From: Algoriphagus marinus
GTDB taxonomy: Bacteria > Bacteroidota > Bacteroidia > Cytophagales > Cyclobacteriaceae
Reading direction: 5' to 3'
DNA length: 64,000 nucleotides
Assembly: GCF_001936475.1 (NCBI RefSeq)
Contig: NZ_MSPQ01000001.1
Location: forward strand, 744,001-808,000
The notes beneath the pieces are model-generated. The model ran no database searches and was not told the DNA's origin. It was given only the letters and a program-made list of their open reading frames with translations. The position numbers and the translations under genes are program-made. Every line of letters begins with the position of its first letter. Positions within the stretch are counted from its first letter, which is position 1. This document shows, in pieces, positions 25,256 through 33,950 of the stretch.

Positions 25256-26188
25256 ATGAAACTATCATTTTTAACGCTAGCTATCTTTTGTTTTTTGGGT
25301 TTCACTTTGTCAGCCCAGCAAAATGTAAGGATAAAGAATCAATGGAATAACAAATACCTTAACACTGAGAATAGATCGCTTCAGGTGAGTGATATTATGG
25401 AAGGCTGGGTAAGTGCTCAGTGGCAATTTGTAAATGCGGGTAATAATCAATACCGAATTAAGAATGCCTGGGACGGGACCTATCTCAACATAGAATCCGG
25501 AAGTTTGAGGTCCAGTCAGATTGAAAATGGATGGCTAAGCGCTTTGTGGACACTTAATAAAATAGAGGGAAGTAATTCTTATCGAATAGGAAATGTCTGG
25601 AAACCAACGCTCTACCTTAATACCGAGAACGGGCTAAACTGCACCACCATAGCTGAAGGCTGGGTAAGTGCAATGTGGGAGATTTCTAATGTCTCCGGAG
25701 GTACAACTGAAGCAAGAAGTCCGCAGCCTAGCGCAAGTACTCAGGGGAGTACAAATTCAATCTTCAATCAACAGAAAGTATTGGATGCCCATAATTCGTT
25801 GAGAAAGGAAGTGGGTGTTCCTCCTTTGGTTTGGTCTTCAGAATTGGAGGCGAAAGCAAAGAGTTGGGCTAATAAACTTGCTTTGAAAAATCAGGGGGAT
25901 GATTGGGTCTTGGAGCATTCTGGTTCCGGAGAAAATCTTGCCGGAGGATTTGTAAATGGGGATAGTCCAGACTTGCGGGTATTAACAGGTTGGGGCGGTG
26001 AAAAAGCAGATTTTAATATGCGGACTAGGAAATGTATCCCAAATAAAGTGTGTGGTCATTATACTCAGATCGTCTGGAGGAATACCACAAAAGTTGGTTG
26101 TGCTATAGCGATCAATCCAAATGGGAAATACATTTTGGTATGTAATTATGATCCAGCGGGGAACTACAATGGTGAACCGGCATTTTAG
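25256..26188 (+). CDS. secreted protein with trefoil-like repeats and a CAP (SCP/PR-1) domain
   Basis: 310 residues: signal peptide (1-20, ending TLSAQ), then three ~45-residue repeats with the pattern RIKNxWxxxYLNxExxxL and GWxSAxWxxxN (about 24-65, 69-110, 114-152), which would build one RICIN/beta-trefoil-like lectin domain. After a linker comes a CAP domain with VLDAHNSLRKEVGVPPLVW, LEHSGSGENLAG, HYTQIVWRNTTKVGCA and VCNYDPAGNYNG, i.e. all CAP signatures including the His/Glu cavity residues and a Cys pair. The close resemblance to eukaryotic PR-1/SCP proteins is notable. Probably binds glycans and lipid-like ligands outside the cell. Confidence 0.85.
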   Translation: MKLSFLTLAIFCFLGFTLSAQQNVRIKNQWNNKYLNTENRSLQVSDIMEGWVSAQWQFVNAGNNQYRIKNAWDGTYLNIESGSLRSSQIENGWLSALWTLNKIEGSNSYRIGNVWKPTLYLNTENGLNCTTIAEGWVSAMWEISNVSGGTTEARSPQPSASTQGSTNSIFNQQKVLDAHNSLRKEVGVPPLVWSSELEAKAKSWANKLALKNQGDDWVLEHSGSGENLAGGFVNGDSPDLRVLTGWGGEKADFNMRTRKCIPNKVCGHYTQIVWRNTTKVGCAIAINPNGKYILVCNYDPAGNYNGEPAF

Positions 26189-26243
26189 AAATGGGTATCT
26201 TCTGGAAGTGAAAGATCACCTTCTCACTGGCTTTATTTCATAG

Positions 26244-26270
26244 CGGTAGGTAATGACACTACCGTTTTTT
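26244..26270. terminator. terminator hairpin between convergent genes
   Basis: CGGTAG / CTACCG stem with 9-base loop followed by TTTTTT; lies 56 bases after the CAP gene and touches the end of the convergent lipoprotein gene. Confidence 0.6.
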
Positions 26271-26799
26271 ATTCTTTGACCTCCTCAATTATAATCTCCT
26301 TTAGGTCGAAAACGCCCTTTTCACAAAAAAGTGCCAGCATAAAAGAATCTTCACCTTCTTCAGCTTCAAAAAATTCACTGAAGGTGATCCATTGGTTGTG
26401 GATCTCTTGGGTTTTTGAGGTAGGAGGATTTCCATTCTCTCCGGCCAGAGTATAGTTTCGTACGGAGGTTTTAGGTCCTTTCCAAAATGAATACATAAAC
26501 ACGGGATTGGCACTTTCATTCTTCAACGTGACCGAAAGCTTATATTGCTTATTGGGTTCAATGTTCACTTCACCCCGTAGGTAAAATTCATCTGCTACCC
26601 GAATTCTAAGTGATTTGTCACTTTGATCATTTTCCGAGATTCTTTCAAATTCATAATTGTTGCTAGGATCTATTTTTAAGGGTATGCCGAGATCATTTTG
26701 ACTAATTATACCTTCTATTTCATCGGATTTGACCATTTTCTCACAACTAAAAAGTATTAAAATTGTGAATAAGAGACTGAAGCTTCTAATTAGTTTCAT
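26269..26799 (-). CDS. lipoprotein of unknown function
   Basis: 176 residues with a lipoprotein signal (MKLIRSFSLLFTILILFSC, Cys19). The mature part is beta-rich and resembles a carbohydrate-binding-module-like sandwich: FYLRGEVNIEPNKQYKLSVT, NPVFMYSFWKGPKTSV and a final EEGEDSFMLALFCEKGVFDL. The wording of such strands (response of a body to its mean, with NxxYxLSVxxxN) is common in CBM-like domains, but no family is claimed. Convergent with the CAP gene. Confidence 0.7.
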   Translation of the reverse strand: MKLIRSFSLLFTILILFSCEKMVKSDEIEGIISQNDLGIPLKIDPSNNYEFERISENDQSDKSLRIRVADEFYLRGEVNIEPNKQYKLSVTLKNESANPVFMYSFWKGPKTSVRNYTLAGENGNPPTSKTQEIHNQWITFSEFFEAEEGEDSFMLALFCEKGVFDLKEIIIEEVKE

Positions 26800-27189
26800 T
26801 TTTCTTTCTTCTTTTTTAGGGTTACTATTTTATAACGGCCAAATATCAAAAATTAGTACCATGGCTGAATGCCATGCTGCTGTATTGGGATTCTAAGTTC
26901 GAGAATTTCTTTAAAAACAGGGTTTAAGTGGAGTAAAGGAAATTTCTTTTTTTTAAAACCAATTGTAAATCGACAATCATAGCAAGTATTTTGATCCCGC
27001 TGATTATCCTGGAAATGCCTCGAAAAATGAACCGACTATGGCAAAAGGGATTTCAGCCTAAGGATCTGCAAACATTTCAGTATTTGGCTATAATTCACTA
27101 GATTATCTATTAATCAATTCGATTAGGTAAAGCCAACTATTCTGGTCTAGTTTTTTTATTATTCTTTTTTTCACTTAAACCCAAAAAGT
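26800..27189. other. non-coding gap, nothing clear
   Basis: AT-rich; contains one short frame reading FDPADYPGNASKNEPTM (about 26987-27060) that I cannot connect to a gene. Confidence 0.25.
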
Positions 27190-27531
27190 ATGAACGATTC
27201 CCAAACACTTGATGAAAATTCTGTTACCTACAATTATCCTGATTTAGGAACAGTAAAAGTTGATTTTCAGGACGGACTTCTTACCTATGAATGGACTGAG
27301 GGCCATTTTGCAGGGTTAAAAAGAGAAGGATATCCTTACCAAAGCAAGCTAATTGGGGATAAAATCTATATGTTCACCTGGCTGGAAAAACCCCATTATT
27401 CCTTCGTTACTGTTGTTTTAAACCTGACGCAAAATACCATGCAATCTTCTGCCATTTTAAACCCACAAACGGAGGAAGAGATGTCACTCTTTCATAGTGG
27501 GAATATCAAAAGCCATACACTAAAACAGTAA
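27190..27531 (+). CDS. MoaF-like small protein
   Basis: 113 residues, soluble, beta-barrel-like. VTYNYPDLGTVKVDFQDGLL, TYEWTEGHFAGLKREGYPY, YMFTWLEKPHYSFVTVVLNL follow the pattern of the MoaF domain, a lipocalin-like fold seen in proteins linked to monoamine metabolism or cofactor binding. Ligand unknown. Single gene with an AT-rich leader. Confidence 0.65.
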   Translation: MNDSQTLDENSVTYNYPDLGTVKVDFQDGLLTYEWTEGHFAGLKREGYPYQSKLIGDKIYMFTWLEKPHYSFVTVVLNLTQNTMQSSAILNPQTEEEMSLFHSGNIKSHTLKQ

Positions 27532-27559
27532 GGTTTAAAAATCTAACTGCAGAAGGTAT

Positions 27560-27913
27560 TTATCTCAAACTTAGGTTTACCCAGGTATTGCTACCAATGA
27601 CCCGATAGTTGGCGGCTAGTTTAAGTGCGTCTTTTTTGGCTAAAATGGACTTTTCGATCATATCCTGTACCATCGCAAAATCGTGTTTAGGTAAATCAAG
27701 GATAATGTCTGATCCACTAATACTTGGGTTTGCAGACAATCTTTCTGCGTCTCGAAATCGGATGATCACTCGTTTTGGAGCTTCTCCTGACTGGTTTGTC
27801 CCAGTAAGTACGATGGATAAAAGCGTCTCAGGATAGGGTCTTCCATCCGGAGCAGAATTGGGAGCTGCATCAAAATCCGAGATGTAATCTGTTAATTCGA
27901 TTTTTCCGTTCAT
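27560..27913 (-). CDS. hypothetical protein downstream of the response regulator
   Basis: 117 residues from the ATG at 27913 (MNGKIELTDYISDFDAAPNS); a start at 28045 would run through a regulatory palindrome and give non-protein-like residues. The rest has VIIRFRDAERLSANPSISGS and LDLPKHDFAMVQDMIEKSIL. No signal peptide. Not recognised. A family B palindrome lies 89 bases upstream. Confidence 0.65.
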   Translation of the reverse strand: MNGKIELTDYISDFDAAPNSAPDGRPYPETLLSIVLTGTNQSGEAPKRVIIRFRDAERLSANPSISGSDIILDLPKHDFAMVQDMIEKSILAKKDALKLAANYRVIGSNTWVNLSLR

Positions 27914-28001
27914 GGGTTCTAATTTTAAAAGTTTGAAATAAAAATTAAGTTTTTTCGCTTTGTTGATTTTCAATTTCCCTACTAAATCCTCCTCCTCACA
28001 A

Positions 28002-28017
28002 TGCCCAATACAGGGTG
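28002..28017. promoter_or_regulatory. 7-2-7 palindrome (family B site e)
   Basis: TGCCCAATACAGGGTG, one or two changes from TACCCAGTACAGGGTA. It lies 32 bases after the response-regulator stop and before the start of the gene at 27913, so it may be an operator of that gene. Confidence 0.45.
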
Positions 28018-28048
28018 TATTTTGTAAAAACCACCTAATTGTCAACCC

Positions 28049-28714
28049 TTAAGCCAAATGATGCGCATGGGCGTAATTGACCAGACTTACCAGACTGGAA
28101 CAACCGGTTTTTCGCAGGATATTTTTGCGATGGGTATCCACAGTCTTTTCACTGATAAAGAGAACTTCAGCGATCTGCTTGGTCGAAAAATCACGGACAA
28201 TCAACTTGATAATCTCTGTTTCCCGAGGGGAAAGCTCGCTTTTCTCCTCCGGGGAATTCAGCTGCCGGACAAGGATCTCCGAGATTTCATCACTAAAATA
28301 TTTTTTGCCGGCACTGACCTTTTCCAGTGCGCGAAGCAGGGAGGAATGAGCGTCATTCTTTAGTACAAAACTGTCGATATTCGCTTGGAGTAATTCTCTG
28401 ACTACTGCCGGCTCATCATGCATGCTGAGAACAATCACTTTGATGTCGGGATTGATGGCATGGGCCACTCGGATAATGTCCAAGCCTGAAAAATCGGGAA
28501 GCTCATAATCCGTCACCAGGATATCAAATTCCTGAGACTTCAGGAGCGCAATGGCTTCTTTGCCGCTGCTTGCAGTTGCGGCGACCTCATAATCTTCCAG
28601 ACCAGACAGCAAACTGGCAGTACCTTCCAGTAAAATTCGATGATCATCTACTAAAAGTATTTGAGACTTATTCACAGTCAGATTAGTTACCATACTTTTA
28701 AATAAACGCAACAT
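28049..28714 (-). CDS. NarL/LuxR-type response regulator
   Basis: 221 residues: receiver domain with QILLVDDHRILLEG, the phosphate acceptor Asp69 in ILVTDYELPDFSG and the conserved Lys in SFVLKNDAHS, then a LuxR helix-turn-helix with LSPRETEIIKLIVRDFSTKQ and EKTVDTHRKNILRKTG. It is the cognate regulator of the kinase encoded 50 bases upstream (28766-30760). A Met at position 8 (28693) is an equally good start. It should bind 7-bp half-sites; a palindrome of that kind (28757-28772) lies 43 bases before this gene, hinting at autoregulation. Confidence 0.9.
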   Translation of the reverse strand: MLRLFKSMVTNLTVNKSQILLVDDHRILLEGTASLLSGLEDYEVAATASSGKEAIALLKSQEFDILVTDYELPDFSGLDIIRVAHAINPDIKVIVLSMHDEPAVVRELLQANIDSFVLKNDAHSSLLRALEKVSAGKKYFSDEISEILVRQLNSPEEKSELSPRETEIIKLIVRDFSTKQIAEVLFISEKTVDTHRKNILRKTGCSSLVSLVNYAHAHHLA

Positions 28715-28756
28715 TTTTTTTATTACAAATTAAGTGGCGTTTAATCGCTATTTCAA

Positions 28757-28772
28757 TACCTATGACTAGGTA
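28757..28772. promoter_or_regulatory. 7-2-7 palindrome before the response-regulator gene
   Basis: TACCTATGACTAGGTA: half-sites TACCTAT and CTAGGTA with a 2-base centre. It overlaps the last codons and stop of the kinase gene. Geometry and TACC/GGTA ends match the NarL-type consensus (TACYYMT-NN-AKRRGTA). Confidence 0.6.
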
Positions 28773-30760
28773 TTCACCGCTACCTGAGTTGGGGTAAAGG
28801 CTAGCTTTGGATCAATACTGAGCATCAAGGTGCTATTTCTTCTTCCAGGTTGGGTGTCGATGTCGAGCGTGCCTTTGATCAGATTGAGTCGGGTGTTGAT
28901 ATTTCTCCAGCCATTTCCGCTGCTGTTTTCGAAGGTCTTCAAGTCAAATCCGGCCCCATTGTCCTCTACTGTGATGACGATTTCATTTTCATGCGAGACA
29001 AACTGAATCAGCAGCTCGGTTGCGCCCGAGTACTTCAGCACATTTGAAACCCACTCCTGCAGGATGCGGTAAAGGGAAATTTCAAAGACTTCATTCATCC
29101 TGGTATCCATCCCAAAGGACTGAATGCTCGCTTTGACCTGATTTGATTTGGATATTCGACCACAGAGTTCTTCCAAAGCTGGGATCAAGCCTTCCTTAGT
29201 GAGTACCTGAGGCATCAGGTTGAAGGCGATATTGCGAATCTCCCGTTGTATATCATTTAGTAAAACAGTGGAGTTATCGACAATTTCATGGCGTACCAAT
29301 GGATCATTGCTTGTTTTTTTCAAGCCCTGAATATTCATGGTCAGGGCTGAGACCAGCTGCCCCATGCTATCATGGAGGTCGGATGCAAAGCGCTTGCGTT
29401 CTTTTTCCTCACTGGAAATGACCGCCTGAATCTGTGCTTCCCGAAGTCTGGTTTTTTGCTCACTCAGCACTTTTTGCTGGTTGATACGGGATTGCTTTCG
29501 CCAGAGGTAGAAGATCAGGATCAACAGCAATAAGACGAGAAGCAGCCCAACTATTAAAAGGGTATTCCGATCATTAGTGGCTTTTTGAAGGCTGTTTTCC
29601 TGATCTAATAGTAAGATCTGTTGATCTTTTTTCTCGGTTTCGTATTTGGTTTCAAGTTCGGCGATCTTGGAATTGGTATCAATATTCAGCAAACTGTCTT
29701 CGTAGATTTTATGAAATTTGTGGGCTTGCAAGGCGGGCCCAAATTGATTGTTGGCTTCATAGACTTCTGCCAAAAGTCCATAGCTATCCCGCAGGCGATT
29801 GAGGTTTTCAATTTTTTTGGAAAGGGCTAGACTTTGCTCGGCAAGGGTGACGGCAGCAGAAATATTATTTCTCCGCAATTCATTTTCTCCCATAGACCAG
29901 AGTAGAATGGACTGATCGTAATCATTTTCGTATTTCCCTTCGGAATAAACTGCTAAGGCCTTTTTGAAATAATCGCCGGCCGAATTGTATTCTTTCTTTT
30001 TAGAAAAAGCATGTCCCAGGTCAGTATAAACGAGGGCCTGACTTTTGGAGTCATTGGCTTTGATTGCATAGGGAAGCGCTTCCTGATAATAATAAATTGC
30101 GGAATCCTGTGCGTCCAGTCTTCCATAGACATTACCGATATTCAACAGGGTCTTTTGAATATTTTGTCTGAAATCATCATCAGGCAGGGACTTTTTGAAT
30201 TCGAGCGCCTCGAAATAATAGGTCTTTGCTTTATCGAACTTTTCATTCAGGAAATGCACATTTCCAATATTGGTTAAGACACTTCCTTTCAGACCCTGAT
30301 CATCTAATTTAGATACGATGCGAAGAGCCTCTAACTGATATTCAAGGGAGGCATCATAATCTCCTTTGTTTTGGAGTATAAGTCCCAAGTTCACTGATGT
30401 TACTGCCACACCACGTTCATTATCGAGAGAGGTGTACAATTCGCGGGTTTTATCCAAGTAATACGCCGCAGAATCATAATCGGATTTAGCCCAGAAAACC
30501 ACCCCTACATTATTGGAGGCATATGCCTGTAGAGCTTTGTATCCATTTTTCTCAGAAATCTGAATGGATTCGTGCCCATATTCCAGGGCTTTAGGTGGGT
30601 CTGAATATTTCAAATGCCAGCAGAGATCACCCAACACAGAAGCTTTGGTCGAGTCATCGGGTTGATTTTTTAAAATGTTTTGAAGACTGTCAATCAGTTC
30701 AGTTTGTCCAAAGGAGGCAAAACTATAGAGACAAAAAAACAAAATGCAGAGAACTCTCAA
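28766..30760 (-). CDS. membrane histidine kinase with TPR sensor (HisKA_3 type)
   Basis: 664 residues: signal sequence (about 1-18), six to seven TPR units (about 40-360; e.g. ASNNVGVVFWAKSDYDSAAY, GSVLTNIGNVHFLNEKFDKA), a coiled-coil linker, one membrane helix (about 401-420), then the HisKA_3 helix with the phosphorylated His463 in ASDLHDSMGQLVSAL and an HATPase_c domain (VEDNGAGFDLK, GNGWRNINTRLNLIKGTLDI). This NarX/DesK-like architecture with periplasmic TPRs is typical for Bacteroidota and probably senses a protein or peptide partner. It pairs with the regulator at 28049. Confidence 0.9.
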   Translation of the reverse strand: MRVLCILFFCLYSFASFGQTELIDSLQNILKNQPDDSTKASVLGDLCWHLKYSDPPKALEYGHESIQISEKNGYKALQAYASNNVGVVFWAKSDYDSAAYYLDKTRELYTSLDNERGVAVTSVNLGLILQNKGDYDASLEYQLEALRIVSKLDDQGLKGSVLTNIGNVHFLNEKFDKAKTYYFEALEFKKSLPDDDFRQNIQKTLLNIGNVYGRLDAQDSAIYYYQEALPYAIKANDSKSQALVYTDLGHAFSKKKEYNSAGDYFKKALAVYSEGKYENDYDQSILLWSMGENELRRNNISAAVTLAEQSLALSKKIENLNRLRDSYGLLAEVYEANNQFGPALQAHKFHKIYEDSLLNIDTNSKIAELETKYETEKKDQQILLLDQENSLQKATNDRNTLLIVGLLLVLLLLILIFYLWRKQSRINQQKVLSEQKTRLREAQIQAVISSEEKERKRFASDLHDSMGQLVSALTMNIQGLKKTSNDPLVRHEIVDNSTVLLNDIQREIRNIAFNLMPQVLTKEGLIPALEELCGRISKSNQVKASIQSFGMDTRMNEVFEISLYRILQEWVSNVLKYSGATELLIQFVSHENEIVITVEDNGAGFDLKTFENSSGNGWRNINTRLNLIKGTLDIDTQPGRRNSTLMLSIDPKLAFTPTQVAVNT

Positions 30761-30781
30761 TGCGATAGATTTTAGCTTATA

Positions 30782-30797
30782 TACCTACCATTAGGTA
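30782..30797. promoter_or_regulatory. 7-2-7 palindrome in the divergent promoter of the kinase gene and the gene at 30882
   Basis: TACCTACCATTAGGTA, 22 bases upstream of the kinase ATG, with an additional half-site TACCTAA at 30805-30811. Same geometry as the site at 28757. It probably binds the cognate regulator and would control both the kinase gene and the + strand gene. Confidence 0.6.
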
Positions 30798-30881
30798 TGC
30801 CAAAATACCTAATCGACCTTATTGAAACAAGGGTTATTAATTATGTCATTTGTATAAAATAGAACATAAAAATTCGAAACC

Positions 30882-31880
30882 ATGAAAAATACTTTATTAA
30901 TCTTTGCTTTTTTCGTTTGTACTTTGGCTAATGGGCAACTTGTAACCGAAAAAAATATCAGCGATAACAGCTACGGTGAAAAAAAATTAAAGGATGCTCC
31001 TAAGAAAATTTATCTCAATCAATTCTTTGTGAATTACCAATTGGTTGCCGCTAGTTCAGAAGCAAGTGCCGGAGGTAAAACTAGCGCAGAGATGGCTGTT
31101 GGTATGACTGGAGTGGAAATTGATGTCATGCAGGAAATCACCAATAATGCTTATGCTATGGTGGTGAAAAAACTTCAGGATGCAGGAATTGAAATCGTCA
31201 GTTCAGATGAGGCCGGACAAACAGAATTTTACAGTGACTGGACCAAAATGACTGGGGGTACACCATCCAAAGCACAATTGATTGGTTATGTTTCTACAGT
31301 GCCTGCCGGTTTTGATTACTATGTTAAAAAGATAGATAACAAGGGAAAAACCAAAGGCACCTTCTTGGATACCACGCCGAAGCTTTCGAAAGAAATGGGT
31401 GATATCCCTGTTTTTGAAGCAAATATCAGTTTCCAATTTGTAACGATTGAAGGGAACAGTTCGCTTGTAACAGATGCCACCAAAATGAAAGGGGTAGTCA
31501 ATTACCAATTGCCGGAGTCTGCGATCGCAAAATCTGCAGAGGGGATTTTTGGGTCGAAAATAGAAGTTTCCCCTGTAGTAGCGAGGATCGTTTGGAAAGG
31601 CGGAATGAATGGAGCAGGGGCAAATTCCATTTTATCCTATAGTCCAAAAGGTGGCGTTGAAATTCCGGGAGTAATGGAGGAAAAGAAGTTTAAGGAATAT
31701 GTCACTCCGGATAGAAGTTACAACGCTACCTATGCGGGAGTATCCTATACCAATAATAAGGAACTGGAAGTATCACATCAAGTAAAAGCTGACCCAGCTG
31801 CTTTCAAAGCAAAAACGCAACAGGCACTTAATGAGTATTTGAGTTTGGTGGTGGATAATTTTATTGCCAGCCTGAATTAA
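30882..31880 (+). CDS. secreted protein of unknown function, divergent from a two-component system
   Basis: 332 residues with a signal peptide (1-19, ending TLANGQ). The mature protein alternates strands and helices: PKKIYLNQFFVNYQLVAASS, DVMQEITNNAYAMVVKKLQD, FEANISFQFVTIEGNSSLV and a final KAKTQQALNEYLSLVVDNFI. Not recognised; the order of a lead strand IYLNQFFVNYQ and an AYAMVVKKLQDAGIEIV helix-strand resembles periplasmic CsgG/TolB-N-like folds. The shared palindrome with the kinase makes it the best candidate target of this regulatory system. Confidence 0.75.
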   Translation: MKNTLLIFAFFVCTLANGQLVTEKNISDNSYGEKKLKDAPKKIYLNQFFVNYQLVAASSEASAGGKTSAEMAVGMTGVEIDVMQEITNNAYAMVVKKLQDAGIEIVSSDEAGQTEFYSDWTKMTGGTPSKAQLIGYVSTVPAGFDYYVKKIDNKGKTKGTFLDTTPKLSKEMGDIPVFEANISFQFVTIEGNSSLVTDATKMKGVVNYQLPESAIAKSAEGIFGSKIEVSPVVARIVWKGGMNGAGANSILSYSPKGGVEIPGVMEEKKFKEYVTPDRSYNATYAGVSYTNNKELEVSHQVKADPAAFKAKTQQALNEYLSLVVDNFIASLN

Positions 31881-31894
31881 TTCAAAGGCTTTTC

Positions 31895-31952
31895 AAGCGC
31901 TAAGATTCTTGGTCTGAATCAACTCAGATCAGGAGCTTAGCGCTTCTTTTTT
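31895..31952. terminator. terminator-like long hairpin between convergent genes
   Basis: 10-bp arms AAGCGCTAAG and CTTAGCGCTT with a 31-base loop and a run of T (CTTTTTTT) on the + side; overlaps the end of the oxidase gene. Confidence 0.5.
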
Positions 31953-32876
31953 TATAATTTCAGCAAGTTCCAAAGCGCATCCCCAAGCGACAGTGAATCC
32001 AGCTCCTCCATGACCATAATTATGAAAGACTGTGGGGTAATCAGGGTCAAACTCGAAGCGAACGGCGCTTCGCTTTGGACGAAGTCCGACCAACACTTCT
32101 AAAATTTCCGGTTCTTGGTGAATGCCTGATTTTTTCAATCGATCCAAGATGAGTTCAGTGTCCTTCGGATCTTCCGACTCATTCCAGTCTTGATCATAGT
32201 CCGTGCCACCAATCACCGCATCTTCACTTCGATTGATTAAATAAAGTAGGGCTCCTTTTTTAGTGGGATCGGCAAATGATTGCTCTTTCAATTTGCTGCA
32301 TCGTAATATCTGCCCTCGTATTGGATACAATTCTTCATCCTGACAGATAGCTTTGGCACCAAGACCCGTGCAGTTTACCACCCAGTGATCCAGTGCTGCC
32401 ATTTCTGCTAAAGAAAAAATCTCCTCATGAAGAAAAGTACCGCCATTGCTTAGAAAGGCTTCAAACAAATGAGGTAAATAAAGACCCGGCTCAACCAAAG
32501 GAACTTCAGAAATTAACCCTTGATCCATTCCGTTTGGAAGTTTCTCTTTTGGGACTTCATGAACTGATCCAGGAGGCAGTTGCTGTACCCATTCGTTATT
32601 TGATTCGGATGTATAGGCATTGATAAAAGGAATAAAGGTGACTCCGTTTTTTGGGTTGATTTCTTCCTGATATCTATAAAAGGCCCGGGAGGCCCAGACA
32701 TTAGACTTTTCTTTAGGTGCTATTTCAAAAGGAAACCAGATCGCTCCCACTTTGCTGGAAAGGGTAGTGGCAAATTTTTCTTTAGCTAGAATCCTCACTT
32801 GAAACCCCGCTTCCTGAAGACTTCTTGCCGTGGTCAAGCCAATAATTCCAGAACCAACTACGGTGACTGATTTCAT
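31929..32876 (-). CDS. FAD-dependent D-amino-acid-oxidase-like enzyme
   Basis: 315 residues. Dinucleotide-binding motif VTVVGSGIIGLTTARSLQEAG (about 4-24) at the N-terminus, then SSKVGAIWFPFEIAP, VNCTGLGAKAI, YPIRGQILRC and the closing YGHGGAGFTVAWGCALELAE, which follow D-amino-acid oxidase (DAO) proteins closely, including the Arg-rich segment GLRPKRSAVRFE near the active site. It would oxidise D-amino acids to keto acids with formation of hydrogen peroxide and ammonia. Cytoplasmic. Single gene; D-aspartate oxidase is the close alternative. Confidence 0.85.
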   Translation of the reverse strand: MKSVTVVGSGIIGLTTARSLQEAGFQVRILAKEKFATTLSSKVGAIWFPFEIAPKEKSNVWASRAFYRYQEEINPKNGVTFIPFINAYTSESNNEWVQQLPPGSVHEVPKEKLPNGMDQGLISEVPLVEPGLYLPHLFEAFLSNGGTFLHEEIFSLAEMAALDHWVVNCTGLGAKAICQDEELYPIRGQILRCSKLKEQSFADPTKKGALLYLINRSEDAVIGGTDYDQDWNESEDPKDTELILDRLKKSGIHQEPEILEVLVGLRPKRSAVRFEFDPDYPTVFHNYGHGGAGFTVAWGCALELAEIIKKEALSS

Positions 32877-33044
32877 ATTTAAACCTTTATGGATATCTGC
32901 TTTTCTGCCAGTGAAGATCTTAAAGCAGCAAATAATAAGCTAAACTCTAGGTTTTAGGCGACTTCTGTCATCTGTCATCCATCCAGTAAAACTAAGAAAA
33001 TAAGCCTAATGGCATCTTTGCGGATAATCATATAAATCTTTTTC

Positions 33045-33761
33045 TTAAGCCACATTCACATGGAATGCGTAGCCCACTAGAGCCGTCAATCCCATGGCGA
33101 CTGTACCCCAAAAGGTAATCCGAAGGATCGCTTTTCCAATAGGTGAACCGCCGGTTTTTGCCGCCAAAGCTCCTAAAATAATCAGGAAAAATAGGGCAAA
33201 TCCATAAAGCGAATATTCCATTCCTTCCAAGGGAAGAAAGAGGGTGACCAAAAATGGAAGTAATCCGCCTACGCTGAAGGCAGCTCCTGAGGCGATAGCG
33301 GCTTGAATAGGCTTAGCTTGACTTACTTCATTGAGTCCTAATTCATCCCGGATATGCGCCCCCAAGGCGTCATTTGCGGTGAGTTCTTTTGCCACAGTCA
33401 GCGCAGTTTCTTTTTTAAGGCCACGTTTCTCGTAGATTTCTGCCAATCGTTGTAATTCGAGTTCTGGCATTTCTTTTAATTCAACTTTTTCCCGTTGAAT
33501 GTCGGCCTTCTCCACATCAGTTTGAGAGCTGACTGAGACGTATTCTCCGGCGGCCATGGATAAGGCTCCAGCCACTAATCCAGCCAAGGTTGCTAGGACA
33601 ATCGGATCTCTCAAATCGCTGGCAGCGGCAACCCCAATGGCGAGACTTGCGGTGGATAGAATTCCATCATTCGCTCCAAGTACTGCGGCTCTCAGCCAAT
33701 TGCTTCGATGGATGTAGTGATTGGCTAAATAGGGATCTATTTGTGGTGCATTGTCTTTCAT
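33045..33761 (-). CDS. VIT1/CCC1-family iron/manganese transporter
   Basis: 238 residues from the ATG at 33761 (a Met 36 bases earlier adds nothing recognisable). HRSNWLRAAVLGANDGILST is the family signature before membrane helix 1, followed by LAGLVAGALSMAAGEYVSVS and a charged loop (SSQTDVEKADIQREKVELKE) with the metal-handling Glu residues, then three further helices (AFSVGGLLPFLVTLF and so on). Moves Fe(II)/Mn(II) across the membrane, usually out of the cytoplasm. Own unit. Confidence 0.9.
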   Translation of the reverse strand: MKDNAPQIDPYLANHYIHRSNWLRAAVLGANDGILSTASLAIGVAAASDLRDPIVLATLAGLVAGALSMAAGEYVSVSSQTDVEKADIQREKVELKEMPELELQRLAEIYEKRGLKKETALTVAKELTANDALGAHIRDELGLNEVSQAKPIQAAIASGAAFSVGGLLPFLVTLFLPLEGMEYSLYGFALFFLIILGALAAKTGGSPIGKAILRITFWGTVAMGLTALVGYAFHVNVA

Positions 33762-33950
33762 CTCTCGAGGGTTTTTAATAAGATCTAATATCACCAAAAA
33801 AATCTCAAATGGTATCTCAAAAAAATGGACTGATTATTTTGTTCTTACTTTCTCAATTTAATCAACAGCAGAAATAATTCCTGAAGTCCTGAAAAATTCT
33901 GCTTGGGATTAAGCAATCACTCTACACTTAGTAAGAAAAATCCAATGCAA

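Noticed and set aside
26987..27060. Short frame with FDPADYPGNASKNEPTM
   Set aside because: No start, no family and only ~24 codons.
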